Assembly (NCBI GenBank): GCA_900769385.1
Contig: CAAGGO010000088.1
Span: forward strand, 1 to 11,058
Reading direction: 5' to 3'
DNA length: 11,058 nucleotides
Source of the DNA: Rikenellaceae bacterium
GTDB taxonomy: Bacteria > Bacteroidota > Bacteroidia > Bacteroidales > UBA932
Positions within the stretch are counted from its first letter, which is position 1. The number at the start of each line of letters is the position of its first letter. The translations under genes and the position numbers were made by a program. This document shows positions 1-6,859 of the stretch, in pieces. The notes below the pieces were generated by a model. It was given only the letters and a program-made list of their open reading frames with translations, made no database searches and was not told where the DNA came from.

Positions 1-1
1 G

Positions 2-685
2 ATGTATGGTAACCTGGATTTAAAGACAGTTGTTTCAGATGCCCTAACATTAACCTACCGCTATGGAGGGGTGACTTGGGATATTACCGCCCGCACATAC
101 GGCACACTCTGCAATAACAAAATAGAATATCTTTCAAATGTTAATCCCGACGGCATTAAAGTTTCCACTTATGAGAATGCTGTTACGCACAACCATATTG
201 ATGAGATGATAAGTTTCAGTTGGGCTCCCGGCAAGAAGTTCAATTTGCAGGCTTCAGCACAACTGGGGTACAACTATTTCCATTGCCCTTCACTGAATCA
301 ATCAAATGAAGGTATTGCCTGGGAATTTGATCTCAGTTCCAATATTGTGCTTTGGCAAGGTGCTATGGCATTTACATCAGCAAATATTTATGGAGGTGAA
401 ACTACCTTGCAACGTACCTACCACGGAGCTGATTATGTCTACTCTTTTGGCCTCCGCCAAGGCCTGTTCCAAAACCGTCTTGTTTTTACAGCAACGGCTG
501 TGATGCCATTTCAGAAATACTACTATGGCCAGGAAAGGGACACTTATGCCCAAAACTATCACCAACACAACAAATCATGGTACTACCCACGTTTGTTCAG
601 ACTTAATGTTTCCTGGAGATTTGGTAAAACTGAAATAAACTTAAAGCGTACCAGAAAAAACAATGTGAGTGATAAGCATATTTGA
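2..685 (+). CDS. Outer-membrane beta-barrel protein, C-terminal part (5'-truncated by window)
   Basis: This is the C-terminal part of a large outer-membrane beta-barrel, most like the barrel domain of Bacteroidota CarboxypepD_reg/TonB-receptor-like proteins (OMP_b-brl_3 type). The reading frame is open from the first codon at the window edge, so the ATG at position 2 is probably internal and the gene starts upstream. The visible 227 residues alternate hydrophobic and polar/aromatic residues as amphipathic strands do, with Tyr/Trp girdles (for example YNYFHCPSL, KYYYGQERD). The last strand reads RLFRLNVSWRFGK and is followed by a short basic tail, a common ending in this family. A role in outer-membrane transport or structure is inferred; substrate and plug domain cannot be seen. 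It is followed after 193 bp by the ABC permease on the same strand, but separate regulatory elements lie between, so co-transcription is uncertain. Confidence 0.75.
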   Translation: MYGNLDLKTVVSDALTLTYRYGGVTWDITARTYGTLCNNKIEYLSNVNPDGIKVSTYENAVTHNHIDEMISFSWAPGKKFNLQASAQLGYNYFHCPSLNQSNEGIAWEFDLSSNIVLWQGAMAFTSANIYGGETTLQRTYHGADYVYSFGLRQGLFQNRLVFTATAVMPFQKYYYGQERDTYAQNYHQHNKSWYYPRLFRLNVSWRFGKTEINLKRTRKNNVSDKHI

Positions 686-720
686 GTTTAAATTTGGATT
701 AAGTTTGGCAAGTGCCTGAA

Positions 721-756
721 TGTAAAGAAGCATTACAACTGTAAAGAAACCTTACA
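721..756. promoter_or_regulatory. Two tandem 17-bp inverted repeats upstream of the ABC permease
   Basis: TGTAAAGAAGCATTACA (721-737) and TGTAAAGAAACCTTACA (740-756) are near-identical imperfect palindromes of the form TGTAAAG-N3-C(T)TTACA. Their starts are 19 bp apart, so they lie on roughly the same face of the DNA. A third copy lies at 859-875. This arrangement is what paired dimer sites of a transcription factor look like. Their distance upstream of the sigma-54-like element at 810 would suit upstream activating sequences of an NtrC-family activator. The regulator is not in the window. Confidence 0.5.
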
Positions 757-809
757 TCCTTTAATTGGTGTGTTTTTGTATATTATTGATATATAGTAGA
801 ATACAAGTT

Positions 810-824
810 TGGCACAGTTTTGTC
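810..824 (+). promoter_or_regulatory. Possible sigma-54-like -24/-12 element (weak)
   Basis: TGGCACAGTTTTGTC carries a good -24 half (TGGCAC), but the -12 half is poor. TTG is present one base too early compared with the usual TGGCAC-N5-TTGC layout, and spacing matters in sigma-54 promoters. The call rests partly on context: paired palindromes 54-89 bp upstream, and an FtsX-type permease downstream, a gene class that in Bacteroidota is often found near sigma-54-dependent response regulators. It may be a chance match. Confidence 0.25.
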
Positions 825-858
825 ACTTGTAAGGATATATAGATGAATTATGTAAAAT

Positions 859-875
859 TGTAAAGTAACTTTACA
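859..875. promoter_or_regulatory. Third copy of the 17-bp inverted repeat, abutting the permease start
   Basis: TGTAAAGTAACTTTACA is the most symmetrical of the three copies and ends three bases before the ATG at 879. It therefore covers the region where a ribosome would bind. A factor bound here could block transcript elongation, and the same sequence in RNA could form a 7-bp hairpin that masks the start. Both roles are inferred. Confidence 0.45.
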
Positions 876-878
876 CTT

Positions 879-3215
879 ATGAAAAATTTCCTTGCTATAC
901 TTAAGAAATATACCCTGGCAATGGTGATGAACTTCACAGGCCTTGTACTTGCTTTTACAGCATTCATGGCATTGATGCTCCAAGTGGGATACCAGCAGAG
1001 TTTTGATAAGATGCACCCTACATCTGGAAGAATATATAGAGTAGATAAGGTTGGAATAGGAAATGATGATGTGTTCCGCAATATCTTGCCAAGAGGATAT
1101 GTAGATGATATTATTGGTTCTTCACCCCATATCCAAACTGCCACTATCAGTTGTCCATTTATTGAGGAGGGGGTTTTCTATGCCCAGAGGGGAAATAATC
1201 TTGAACCGTTTGCATTTAAATCGGCATGGGATGTGTGCTATCCTGGAATTTTTGAGATTTTTGGAACTGAAATTATTGAAGGGAGTGCAAAGAATCTTGA
1301 GAGCTATTCCAACATCGCAATACCGGAATCATTGGCAAAGAGGCTGTATGGGGATGAATCTGCTTACGGAAAAGTAATTACCAATGACCGGATGTTTGGA
1401 TTCAGCGATGCCAACGCCAGAGAAATGGTAGTTGGAGTAGTATATAGGGACTTTCCTGCAAACTCCCAGATGCGTAACTGTATCTACAGGCATATAGGTA
1501 CAATGCAACAGGGAAATTATGGCGGTGCAAATTTCGCTTGCTGGATTCTTTTGGATTCACCGGAGAACAAGACTCTTGTAGAAGATAATTTTAACAGTAA
1601 TCTTGATTACGGAGAAAACAAGGATTGGCTTACTGATATAGAACTTACCCCTATAGAGGATATTTATTTTGAGGATGAAGGGAGCGCCATATACCGTAAC
1701 GGCAGTAGAGGGCAGATGTGGCTCTTGATATGTATCTCAGCTCTGGTGATGCTTATAGGTGGAATAAATTACTCTACATTCTTTACTGCTCTGGCCCCAA
1801 TAAGGGTAAAAACAATAAATACACAGAAAGTGTTGGGCAGTTCCCAGTTCCAGTTGCGCAGGGGATTGATTGTGGAAGCTGTAGTATTCTGCCTTTCGGC
1901 ATTTGCAATATCACTGTGCATTATTGCTCCTGTTACAGAGTGGCTGTATTCTCAAGGCCTGTCTGAATCATATTTTACATTTGCAGGACAGCTTCCGTTG
2001 GTATTGCTTTCTGCTGGAATTGCTGTTTGCACAGGCCTTGCTGCGGGGATATACCCAAGTTTATATGTTACCTCATTGCCACCTGCATTTGCTCTGAAAG
2101 GGAATTTTGCATTTTCACTGTCGGGAAGAAGATTCAGGACCATAATGATGGTATTGCAGTATGTAATCTCATTTGCACTGCTGGTATTTGTGGCACAGGT
2201 CTATAGACAGAATAAGTTTATGATGGAGCACGATTTGGGTTTTGACAGGGAACAGGTGCTGGTAACCAGGATTTCACAGAAGCATTATCTGGAAAAAGAG
2301 GATTGGCTGAGAGAAAGACTATGTTCGCTACCGGAAGTGGAGGATGTGGCATACGCATCTGATCTGGTTGGAGGAGAGGATGTATATGGAGTAACTACCC
2401 TGAATCTGCGCGGCGAGGACGTGAGAACCTTTACCCTTTATTGTTCATACAACTTTTTGGACGTGTTGGGAATCCCAGTGGTTGACGGAAGAAATTTCCT
2501 GGAGTCCGACACGCACGGCACACAACACTACGCCATAATGAATCAGAAAGTGAAGGACCTGGGCGGGGCAATAGAGGAGACAATTATAGGCCAGAGTGGC
2601 CCGGTAAGGGTAAATTCTATGAGGAATGAGTCTGCACCACTCTTATATATTGTTCTTCCCGACGGATATGCCGCATTGGACTATACATATATCAGGCTTC
2701 ACAGCGGATTCAGCAAAACTGAAGCACTTGAGAAAGTATATTCAGTCTTGAAGGAGATGGATTCTGAATATCTGTTTGAGGTGAAACATTACGACGAGAT
2801 TCTGGGTATCCTATATGAACCGGAAGTAAAACAAGGGAAGATAATTTCACTGTTTACCCTCCTTGCAGCGGCTCTCTCACTTATAGGAGTATTTGGACAA
2901 GTATTGCTTGATGTGCAGTACCGCAAAAGGGATATTGCAGTAAGGAAAGTATATGGAGCAGAAATATCAGGTTTGATTGTTGGAGGATTGCGTAAATATT
3001 TCATGCTTGTAATGGTATCTTTTATAATTGCAGTACCGGTTGCCTGGTACGCAGTAACCCAATGGCAGCAGAACTTTGCAGAGAGGACAGGTGTTTCAGC
3101 CTTACTTTTCATAGGTGCATTCATAGCAATCCAAGCCATTACCATTGCAATTGTGGCCTTTCAGTACTGGCGTGCCGCCACCTTAGATCCTGCAGATACA
3201 TTGCATAAGGAGTAG
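879..3215 (+). CDS. MacB/FtsX-type ABC transporter permease
   Basis: An inner-membrane permease of the MacB/FtsX superfamily, which couples ATP hydrolysis by a separate ATPase to movement of its large periplasmic domains (efflux of peptides, lipids or drugs, or mechanotransmission). The 778-residue protein has the duplicated plan common in Bacteroidota. TM1 is at about 13-37, a first periplasmic domain at about 40-275, and three TMs lie at about 281-400. The second half starts with a TM at about 423-445 (MMVLQYVISFALLVF), has a second periplasmic domain, and ends in three TMs from about 655. The cytoplasmic motif RKRDIAVRKVYGA just after the first of the last three TMs matches the family's coupling helix (usually EIGIRKxxGA). 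No ATPase, HlyD-type adaptor or TolC is in the window, so its partners must lie elsewhere or upstream. Substrate unknown. Confidence 0.9.
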   Translation: MKNFLAILKKYTLAMVMNFTGLVLAFTAFMALMLQVGYQQSFDKMHPTSGRIYRVDKVGIGNDDVFRNILPRGYVDDIIGSSPHIQTATISCPFIEEGVFYAQRGNNLEPFAFKSAWDVCYPGIFEIFGTEIIEGSAKNLESYSNIAIPESLAKRLYGDESAYGKVITNDRMFGFSDANAREMVVGVVYRDFPANSQMRNCIYRHIGTMQQGNYGGANFACWILLDSPENKTLVEDNFNSNLDYGENKDWLTDIELTPIEDIYFEDEGSAIYRNGSRGQMWLLICISALVMLIGGINYSTFFTALAPIRVKTINTQKVLGSSQFQLRRGLIVEAVVFCLSAFAISLCIIAPVTEWLYSQGLSESYFTFAGQLPLVLLSAGIAVCTGLAAGIYPSLYVTSLPPAFALKGNFAFSLSGRRFRTIMMVLQYVISFALLVFVAQVYRQNKFMMEHDLGFDREQVLVTRISQKHYLEKEDWLRERLCSLPEVEDVAYASDLVGGEDVYGVTTLNLRGEDVRTFTLYCSYNFLDVLGIPVVDGRNFLESDTHGTQHYAIMNQKVKDLGGAIEETIIGQSGPVRVNSMRNESAPLLYIVLPDGYAALDYTYIRLHSGFSKTEALEKVYSVLKEMDSEYLFEVKHYDEILGILYEPEVKQGKIISLFTLLAAALSLIGVFGQVLLDVQYRKRDIAVRKVYGAEISGLIVGGLRKYFMLVMVSFIIAVPVAWYAVTQWQQNFAERTGVSALLFIGAFIAIQAITIAIVAFQYWRAATLDPADTLHKE

Positions 3216-3276
3216 GTAGCGTTGCTCAGTTTATGTTGTTCCACTCTCTACGCACTAAAGTGCTACGTTCCCTACA

Positions 3277-3376
3277 CAACAACACTCAGCAACCTGTTAT
3301 ATATTTGGTGGAGGGCAAGAGTGTTGTTGCTCCCGTGGTACTCATTTGGGAGAAGACCGACAAAGGCGGTCTCTCC
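3277..3376. repeat. Two nested-arm inverted repeats in the non-coding region after the permease
   Basis: CAACAACACTC (3277-3287) and GAGTGTTGTTG (3319-3329) form a perfect 11-bp inverted repeat with a 31-nt loop. Just downstream, GGGAGAAGACC and GGTCTCTCCC (about 3350-3379) form a second long stem with one bulge. Small open frames exist here but none looks like a protein. The stretch also contains AAAGGCGGT (3362-3370), a motif shared with the repeat units at 7423 and 7750. I read it as the 5' part of a degenerate repeat unit whose 3' part is the hairpin at 3426-3472. Confidence 0.4.
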
Positions 3377-3425
3377 CTTATCACTCGCACCACTCCCACA
3401 AAACAACACACTTGCCTACAGAAAA

Positions 3426-3472
3426 CTCCGTAGCAAAATGAGTGATTTTAAATTGTCTCACCAGTGGTGAGA
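3426..3472. repeat. Hairpin repeat, left copy (cargo flank)
   Basis: The 19-mer CTCCGTAGCAAAATGAGTG (3426-3444) recurs exactly at 7786-7804. After a 6-bp variable spacer both copies continue with AATTGTCTCA and then a tight stem-loop. Here the stem is TCTCACC / GGTGAGA around an AGT loop (3456-3472). Compared with the right copy, both stem positions next to the loop differ in a compensating way (C-G here, G-C there). This is the left member of the repeat pair that brackets the two defence operons. Confidence 0.6.
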
Positions 3473-3481
3473 GTTTTATAA

Positions 3482-3601
3482 ACGCCCGGTCAAGACTTCA
3501 GCCGGCAGGCCGTCAGAAGACTAGTCCTTAATGGGCTGATAGAAAAAGCGATAAGATTACATTCAGCTGTGCAAAATGTAGCCTTATCACTTTTGTCTTA
3601 A
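3482..3601 (+). pseudogene. Possible remnant of a winged-helix-like C-terminus
   Basis: One frame is open for 39 codons without a start codon and ends in TAA at 3599-3601. Its translation contains FSRQAVRRLVLNGLIEKA, which has the look of a helix-turn-helix recognition region (S-x-x-A-V-R-R-L-V-x-x-G-L-I-E). The frame is closed just upstream by a TAA at 3479-3481. The piece is too short to assign, and the resemblance may be chance. If real, it is debris of a gene once located at this island edge. Confidence 0.2.
3550..3588. terminator. Probable bidirectional terminator between the permease side and rloB
   Basis: GATAAG (3550-3555) and TACATT (3558-3563) pair with AATGTA (3575-3580) and CTTATC (3583-3588), giving two 6-bp helices separated by a 2x2 internal loop. 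On the plus strand the hairpin is followed by ACTTTTGTC. On the minus strand it is followed by GCTTTTTC. It lies about 50 bp downstream of the rloB-like stop codon, so it most likely ends the minus-strand defence operon and may also stop readthrough from the left. Confidence 0.5.
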
Positions 3602-3637
3602 AACTCAAATTCCTAAAGACAGATCCAATGTTATTGT

Positions 3638-4225
3638 TTATCCTTTATTTTCTTCAAATAGTCTGATAGCCTTGTAAATGAGTGAATATGACTGGCTGTC
3701 TTCAGGTAAAGATTCGGCTGTCGTGCAAGCATTTTCAAGTTTATTGTCTGCACATAGATTGGCTACCCATTGTTGCTTTTCAAGATAGTTGCCGTGTTTG
3801 TTGTATCCTGTAAGATACTTGTTGAGTGTTTTGATGACATCTTCGGAACTGTGGAAATACTTGCTGGTTTCTATATAGTGCAGCAGGAACCAGAATTCAA
3901 TGGATGGCATGCTGTCGCAGATAAAAACTCTCTCATTTTTCTTGTAATCAGATTTCATCTTCTCAAGTCTTTTGCGCTCGTTTTCGTTGGTTCTAGTGAT
4001 GTCGGCATCACAGATGCAGACAGCAATTCCACCGTTTTGAAGAACATGCTCAATAAGTTTGCCCATCTCAGTGTATGATTGCTGAGAAAAGAATCTGGGT
4101 TTGCAGTCGTAACGGAATCCTTTAAGGTTTCTCAAATGCTCAACGTACCATCTTTCTGTAAGGCCTTCTCCAATTACAGTTATTCTTGAGCGTTTCAGCT
4201 CTCTTTCTCTTCTACCTCTCGCCAT
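3638..4225 (-). CDS. rloB: RloB-family Toprim-like protein (AbiL-type abortive infection, second component)
   Basis: A 195-residue protein of the RloB family, the partner of an AAA ATPase in RloA-RloB / AbiL abortive-infection loci. The visible motifs fit a Toprim-like metal-binding nuclease core: a basic start (MARGRRERELKR), then VIGEGLTERWY with Glu20 and Glu24, then ICDAD with Asp73 and Asp75, then SMPSIEFWFLLHY with Glu110 and His116, the block most typical of RloB proteins. From the family, the expected role is the toxic effector that acts on nucleic acid when the ATPase senses infection; the substrate is not known from sequence. The gene starts 11 bp after the ATPase stop codon on the same strand, so the two are one operon. 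Length is normal for the family and no key residue appears to be missing. Confidence 0.85.
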   Translation of the reverse strand: MARGRRERELKRSRITVIGEGLTERWYVEHLRNLKGFRYDCKPRFFSQQSYTEMGKLIEHVLQNGGIAVCICDADITRTNENERKRLEKMKSDYKKNERVFICDSMPSIEFWFLLHYIETSKYFHSSEDVIKTLNKYLTGYNKHGNYLEKQQWVANLCADNKLENACTTAESLPEDSQSYSLIYKAIRLFEENKG

Positions 4226-4236
4226 AGCATATAACT

Positions 4237-5523
4237 TTAAATGTAAATTTCTGGAATTGCGCCAAACTGGCCGTTTTTGTATGATTTGCGGATTGAAGAA
4301 AGTTTATTCAACCCCTTAAAGTCTGTCAACGGATATATTTCCGTATTGCCGTCTTCTTTTTTCTCTGTAAACCATACAGAGTCTTTTCCAAATAGGTCAT
4401 CAATACCATCTAGTAAAGGATCATAGTGGGTAGTTACAAGCAACTGGGATCTGTTGTCCTCTTCCTTAAGGAATCTGTCCAATATGAAATCGAGTAGTAC
4501 AGGGTGCAATGAAGCCTCAATCTCATCTATATCCAAAAAGGCCTGCTCTTTGATTGTTGTAAAGATTGCAGATTCAATCTCTATCACTCTTTTTGTCCCG
4601 GCAGACTGGCTGCTCTCCGGTAGTATATATTCTTCATCTCCACGAGAATTCTTTACTTGAATTTTGAATCCCGTATTTATGTCATTAATAGTTCCTCTTG
4701 CCAAAATCTCTGCCTTTTCTGATTCATCTATGAATTTTGCAGAAGATATGGCCTCAATTTGACGTGGGCTTAGATTATATGTAGTCTCTTCCACCTTGAT
4801 TTCTGCAATCCTCAAGTCTGCTTTCTTTGTGAACTCTTTAATATATTTGCGGAATGCTTCATCCCTAAGCATTTTGTCCTTGGCATATCCTGAAAGCTCA
4901 GTAGTGCTGTCAATACCGGGCAAAAGCTTTTCGTTAATCCATCGGATAACACTGCTTATTCTGTCAATATTCATATTTACCTTTGTCATAGAGGCAAAAA
5001 ATGACATGTTTTTCCAGCAGTTCAGATTGATGGCATCAATCTCTGCTGGTTTAAGTTTTACTGCAGCTGGATTGAATTTAACCACCGATTGATCATTAGT
5101 GTATTCTCTCCAGAAAATACGAGTGGGCTGTACAGATTCATAAAAATATAAAGACTCCGCAGAAACCCTCTCCTTGTTAAGCTCAAGTTTGTACCAGTAT
5201 TTTGTTCCATCTGCGTAGAACTTCATCTCAAAACTGCTGTCCTCATTTGGAGTGTTCTTGTCCAAAAGGAATGGTGCTACTCGGGTTGAAAGGTCGTTTC
5301 TTGCAGGGACCTGAGACCAGAATCGGCGCAGAAAATCCAATGCCTCAAGGAAATTGGACTTTCCTGAAGCATTTGCACCAAAAATCACTGCAAATCTCAG
5401 AAGTTTTGTGCCGTCTGGCATTATTGCCACTCTATTTATAGGGTCGTCTTTTGTCGGCTCAAAGCTGAAGTATGCCTCGTCTCTGAATGACAAAAAGTTC
5501 TTGAATTTTATCTCTTGTATCAT
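4237..5523 (-). CDS. rloA: RloA/AbiLi-type AAA ATPase (ABC-type ATPase fold)
   Basis: A 428-residue soluble ATPase related to the OLD/SMC/ABC-type AAA_15/AAA_21 group. The N-terminal signature IQEIKFKNFLSFRDE is the typical first strand of these proteins. Walker A is GANASGKS at residues 49-56. The late SSQSAGTKR segment is a signature-like motif, Walker B plus catalytic Glu is LDIDEIE at about 330-336, and TTHYDPLL carries the switch His (about 366). The ATG at 5523 is chosen over one 60 bp upstream because the homologous fold starts there and because the upstream start would overlap the promoter box at 5542-5549. It is followed by rloB at 11 bp. In related two-gene systems (AbiL, PARIS) the ATPase is the sensor or scaffold that restrains and releases its Toprim partner; applying that here is inference. 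Confidence 0.88.
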   Translation of the reverse strand: MIQEIKFKNFLSFRDEAYFSFEPTKDDPINRVAIMPDGTKLLRFAVIFGANASGKSNFLEALDFLRRFWSQVPARNDLSTRVAPFLLDKNTPNEDSSFEMKFYADGTKYWYKLELNKERVSAESLYFYESVQPTRIFWREYTNDQSVVKFNPAAVKLKPAEIDAINLNCWKNMSFFASMTKVNMNIDRISSVIRWINEKLLPGIDSTTELSGYAKDKMLRDEAFRKYIKEFTKKADLRIAEIKVEETTYNLSPRQIEAISSAKFIDESEKAEILARGTINDINTGFKIQVKNSRGDEEYILPESSQSAGTKRVIEIESAIFTTIKEQAFLDIDEIEASLHPVLLDFILDRFLKEEDNRSQLLVTTHYDPLLDGIDDLFGKDSVWFTEKKEDGNTEIYPLTDFKGLNKLSSIRKSYKNGQFGAIPEIYI

Positions 5524-5541
5524 AATCTGCCAATGTTTTTG

Positions 5542-5549
5542 CAAAGTTA
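5542..5549 (-). promoter_or_regulatory. Bacteroidota -7 box of the rloA-rloB operon
   Basis: On the minus strand this reads TAACTTTG, an exact TAnnTTTG match, and would give a leader of only about 10-15 nt before the ATG at 5523. No TTTG lies at the usual 19-21 bp upstream; the nearest is 11 bp away. That upstream zone is instead filled by the 36-nt palindrome at 5568-5603. Confidence 0.5.
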
Positions 5550-5567
5550 TATAATATAAACAAATAT

Positions 5568-5603
5568 TAAAATAAAATAGCAAATACTTGCTATTTTATT
5601 TTA
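5568..5603. promoter_or_regulatory. Perfect 16-bp inverted repeat with 4-nt loop upstream of rloA
   Basis: The arm TAAAATAAAATAGCAA (5568-5583) is followed by ATAC and then its exact reverse complement (5588-5603). Sixteen paired bases without a mismatch is far beyond chance even in AT-rich DNA. It lies just upstream of the rloA -7 box, where a -33 element or an operator would be expected, and between two divergent operons. It may be a repressor or activator site, or a hairpin in a transcript entering from the right. Confidence 0.6.
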
Positions 5604-5693
5604 GAAAATAGGCGCATATATGCCAATAATGGGTACAAACTGTCAAAATGGCAAGATTCTCCAATTGGTATAGAAATTGCCACTCCTGGTATT

Positions 5694-5709
5694 AAAGATG
5701 GCCATCTTT
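5694..5709. promoter_or_regulatory. Perfect 16-bp palindrome upstream of the TIR operon
   Basis: AAAGATGGCCATCTTT is a perfect palindrome without spacer, ending 43 bp before the ATG at 5753. Its position and symmetry suit an operator for the plus-strand trio. No TAnnTTTG box was found between 5604 and 5752, so the promoter of this operon is not defined. A shorter palindrome, GCATATATGC, lies at 5614-5623. Confidence 0.5.
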
Positions 5710-5752
5710 TTAAAATTAATTTAACAAAAAGAAATATAATAATGAATAGATT

Positions 5753-6175
5753 ATGAACAATACATTAGATTCGGAGCCTATACGCCATTATCTTTCCTTG
5801 CTCCAGGACAATATTACGAGAATGGCATCCAATTCTGCAAATTGTAAAACGTGGACTATTACCATTGTAACTGCACTTTTAGCCTTAACTCTTGCTGATA
5901 AAGCAATTACTGAATTTTTGCAAGTATTGTACATACCTGTATTTCTATTCTATCTGTTGGATTCGTATTATCTATCAGTTGAGCAAAGGTTTAGAAGTGT
6001 TGAGAATGAGTTTGTCTGTAAAGCAAAGATTGGAGAGGATATAACTGATTTGCTTTACGCATTCAATATCCATAAATTTACTTGGTATAAGCAGTTTTTC
6101 AGTGCTACCACTTCCATTTCTGTATGGCCGTTTTATTTAATTATTGGGTTTGTAATAACATTAATAATATTGTAA
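5753..6175 (+). CDS. Small three-pass membrane protein of a TIR-associated operon
   Basis: A 140-residue protein of a family I recognise only as uncharacterised membrane proteins found beside TIR genes. A soluble N-terminal helix (about 1-30) leads into TM1 at about 33-49 (TWTITIVTALLALTLA) and TM2 at about 56-74. Next comes the striking segment LLDSYYLSVEQRFR at 68-81, a cytoplasmic helical region, and TM3 at about 122-140, where the protein ends. There is no signal peptide and no enzymatic motif. The gene is first in a tight operon, with only 4 bp before the TIR start codon. From context I infer that it is a membrane effector (pore or depolariser) or membrane anchor for the TIR protein. It could also be an accessory control protein. 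Its DNA looks more AT-rich than the flanking chromosomal genes, which fits horizontal transfer. Confidence 0.7.
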   Translation: MNNTLDSEPIRHYLSLLQDNITRMASNSANCKTWTITIVTALLALTLADKAITEFLQVLYIPVFLFYLLDSYYLSVEQRFRSVENEFVCKAKIGEDITDLLYAFNIHKFTWYKQFFSATTSISVWPFYLIIGFVITLIIL

Positions 6176-6179
6176 TACT

Positions 6180-6851
6180 ATGGGGCGAAATGTTTTTGTA
6201 TCATACAAATTTGGAGATTCCAATGTTCAGCCTTTAAGAGGGGAATGGAGTACTACTGCAAGGAGTTATGTGAATGAAATTGAAAGACTGTTGGCAAATA
6301 ATGGCCATGCATATTATGGAGAACATCAAAATGAAGATTTGAGTTATTGGAGTGATCAACAGATATACGAAAGGCTGAAGAATAAGATCTTTCCCACTTC
6401 CTGTACGATAGTTTTAATTTCACCCAATATGAGAGAAAAAGGAAGGCTTGACAAAAGTCAGTGGATACCATGGGAAATATATTATTCACTTCGTGAAACA
6501 ACAAGGAATAATTTTACGAGTCGTAGGAATGCTATCTTGGCAGTAGTATTACCCGATATTAATGGTAGTTACAATTATGCAATAAGTAAAAAACAATGTT
6601 GCCATCTCGGGTGTACGGAATTTCACAGGACAAACTTATTTACTATTCTTAAAGAAAACATGTTTAACCTGAAAAATCCTACTACAAGTATATGCGGACA
6701 AAACGATAAGATATGGTATGGAGAATTTAGTTATATACCAATGGTCAGGTGGGATTATTTCAAAGACAATGTTGATGATTGTATTGAGAGAGCTGAGAGA
6801 ATAAAAGACAATGTAGAGAATTACGAATTACATATAAATGTCAATCAATAA
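6180..6851 (+). CDS. ThsB-like TIR-domain protein
   Basis: A 223-residue protein whose first 140 or so residues are a TIR domain of the Thoeris ThsB-like group. It opens with the classic first strand NVFVSYKFGD (4-13). It continues with the YYGEHQNEDLS segment (45-55) and TIVLISPNM (76-84), and it carries the motif WIPWEIYYSL with Glu99 at the position of the TIR catalytic glutamate. The C-terminal part (about 140-223) contains CCHLGC and the GEFSYIPMVRWDYF stretch, which resembles the tail of this TIR subfamily. TIR proteins of this kind sense phage and make ADP-ribose-derived signals from NAD+. In classical Thoeris the signal activates ThsA, but no SIR2/SLOG, Macro or caspase-like protein is encoded here; instead two membrane proteins flank this gene at 4 and 8 bp. 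NADase activity is inferred, not shown. Confidence 0.85.
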   Translation: MGRNVFVSYKFGDSNVQPLRGEWSTTARSYVNEIERLLANNGHAYYGEHQNEDLSYWSDQQIYERLKNKIFPTSCTIVLISPNMREKGRLDKSQWIPWEIYYSLRETTRNNFTSRRNAILAVVLPDINGSYNYAISKKQCCHLGCTEFHRTNLFTILKENMFNLKNPTTSICGQNDKIWYGEFSYIPMVRWDYFKDNVDDCIERAERIKDNVENYELHINVNQ

Positions 6852-6859
6852 CTGTACAG

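Noticed and set aside
3222..3470. Protein-coding frames after the permease
   Set aside because: Two overlapping frames of 66 and 82 codons cover inverted repeats, with no ribosome-site, domain or codon-use support.
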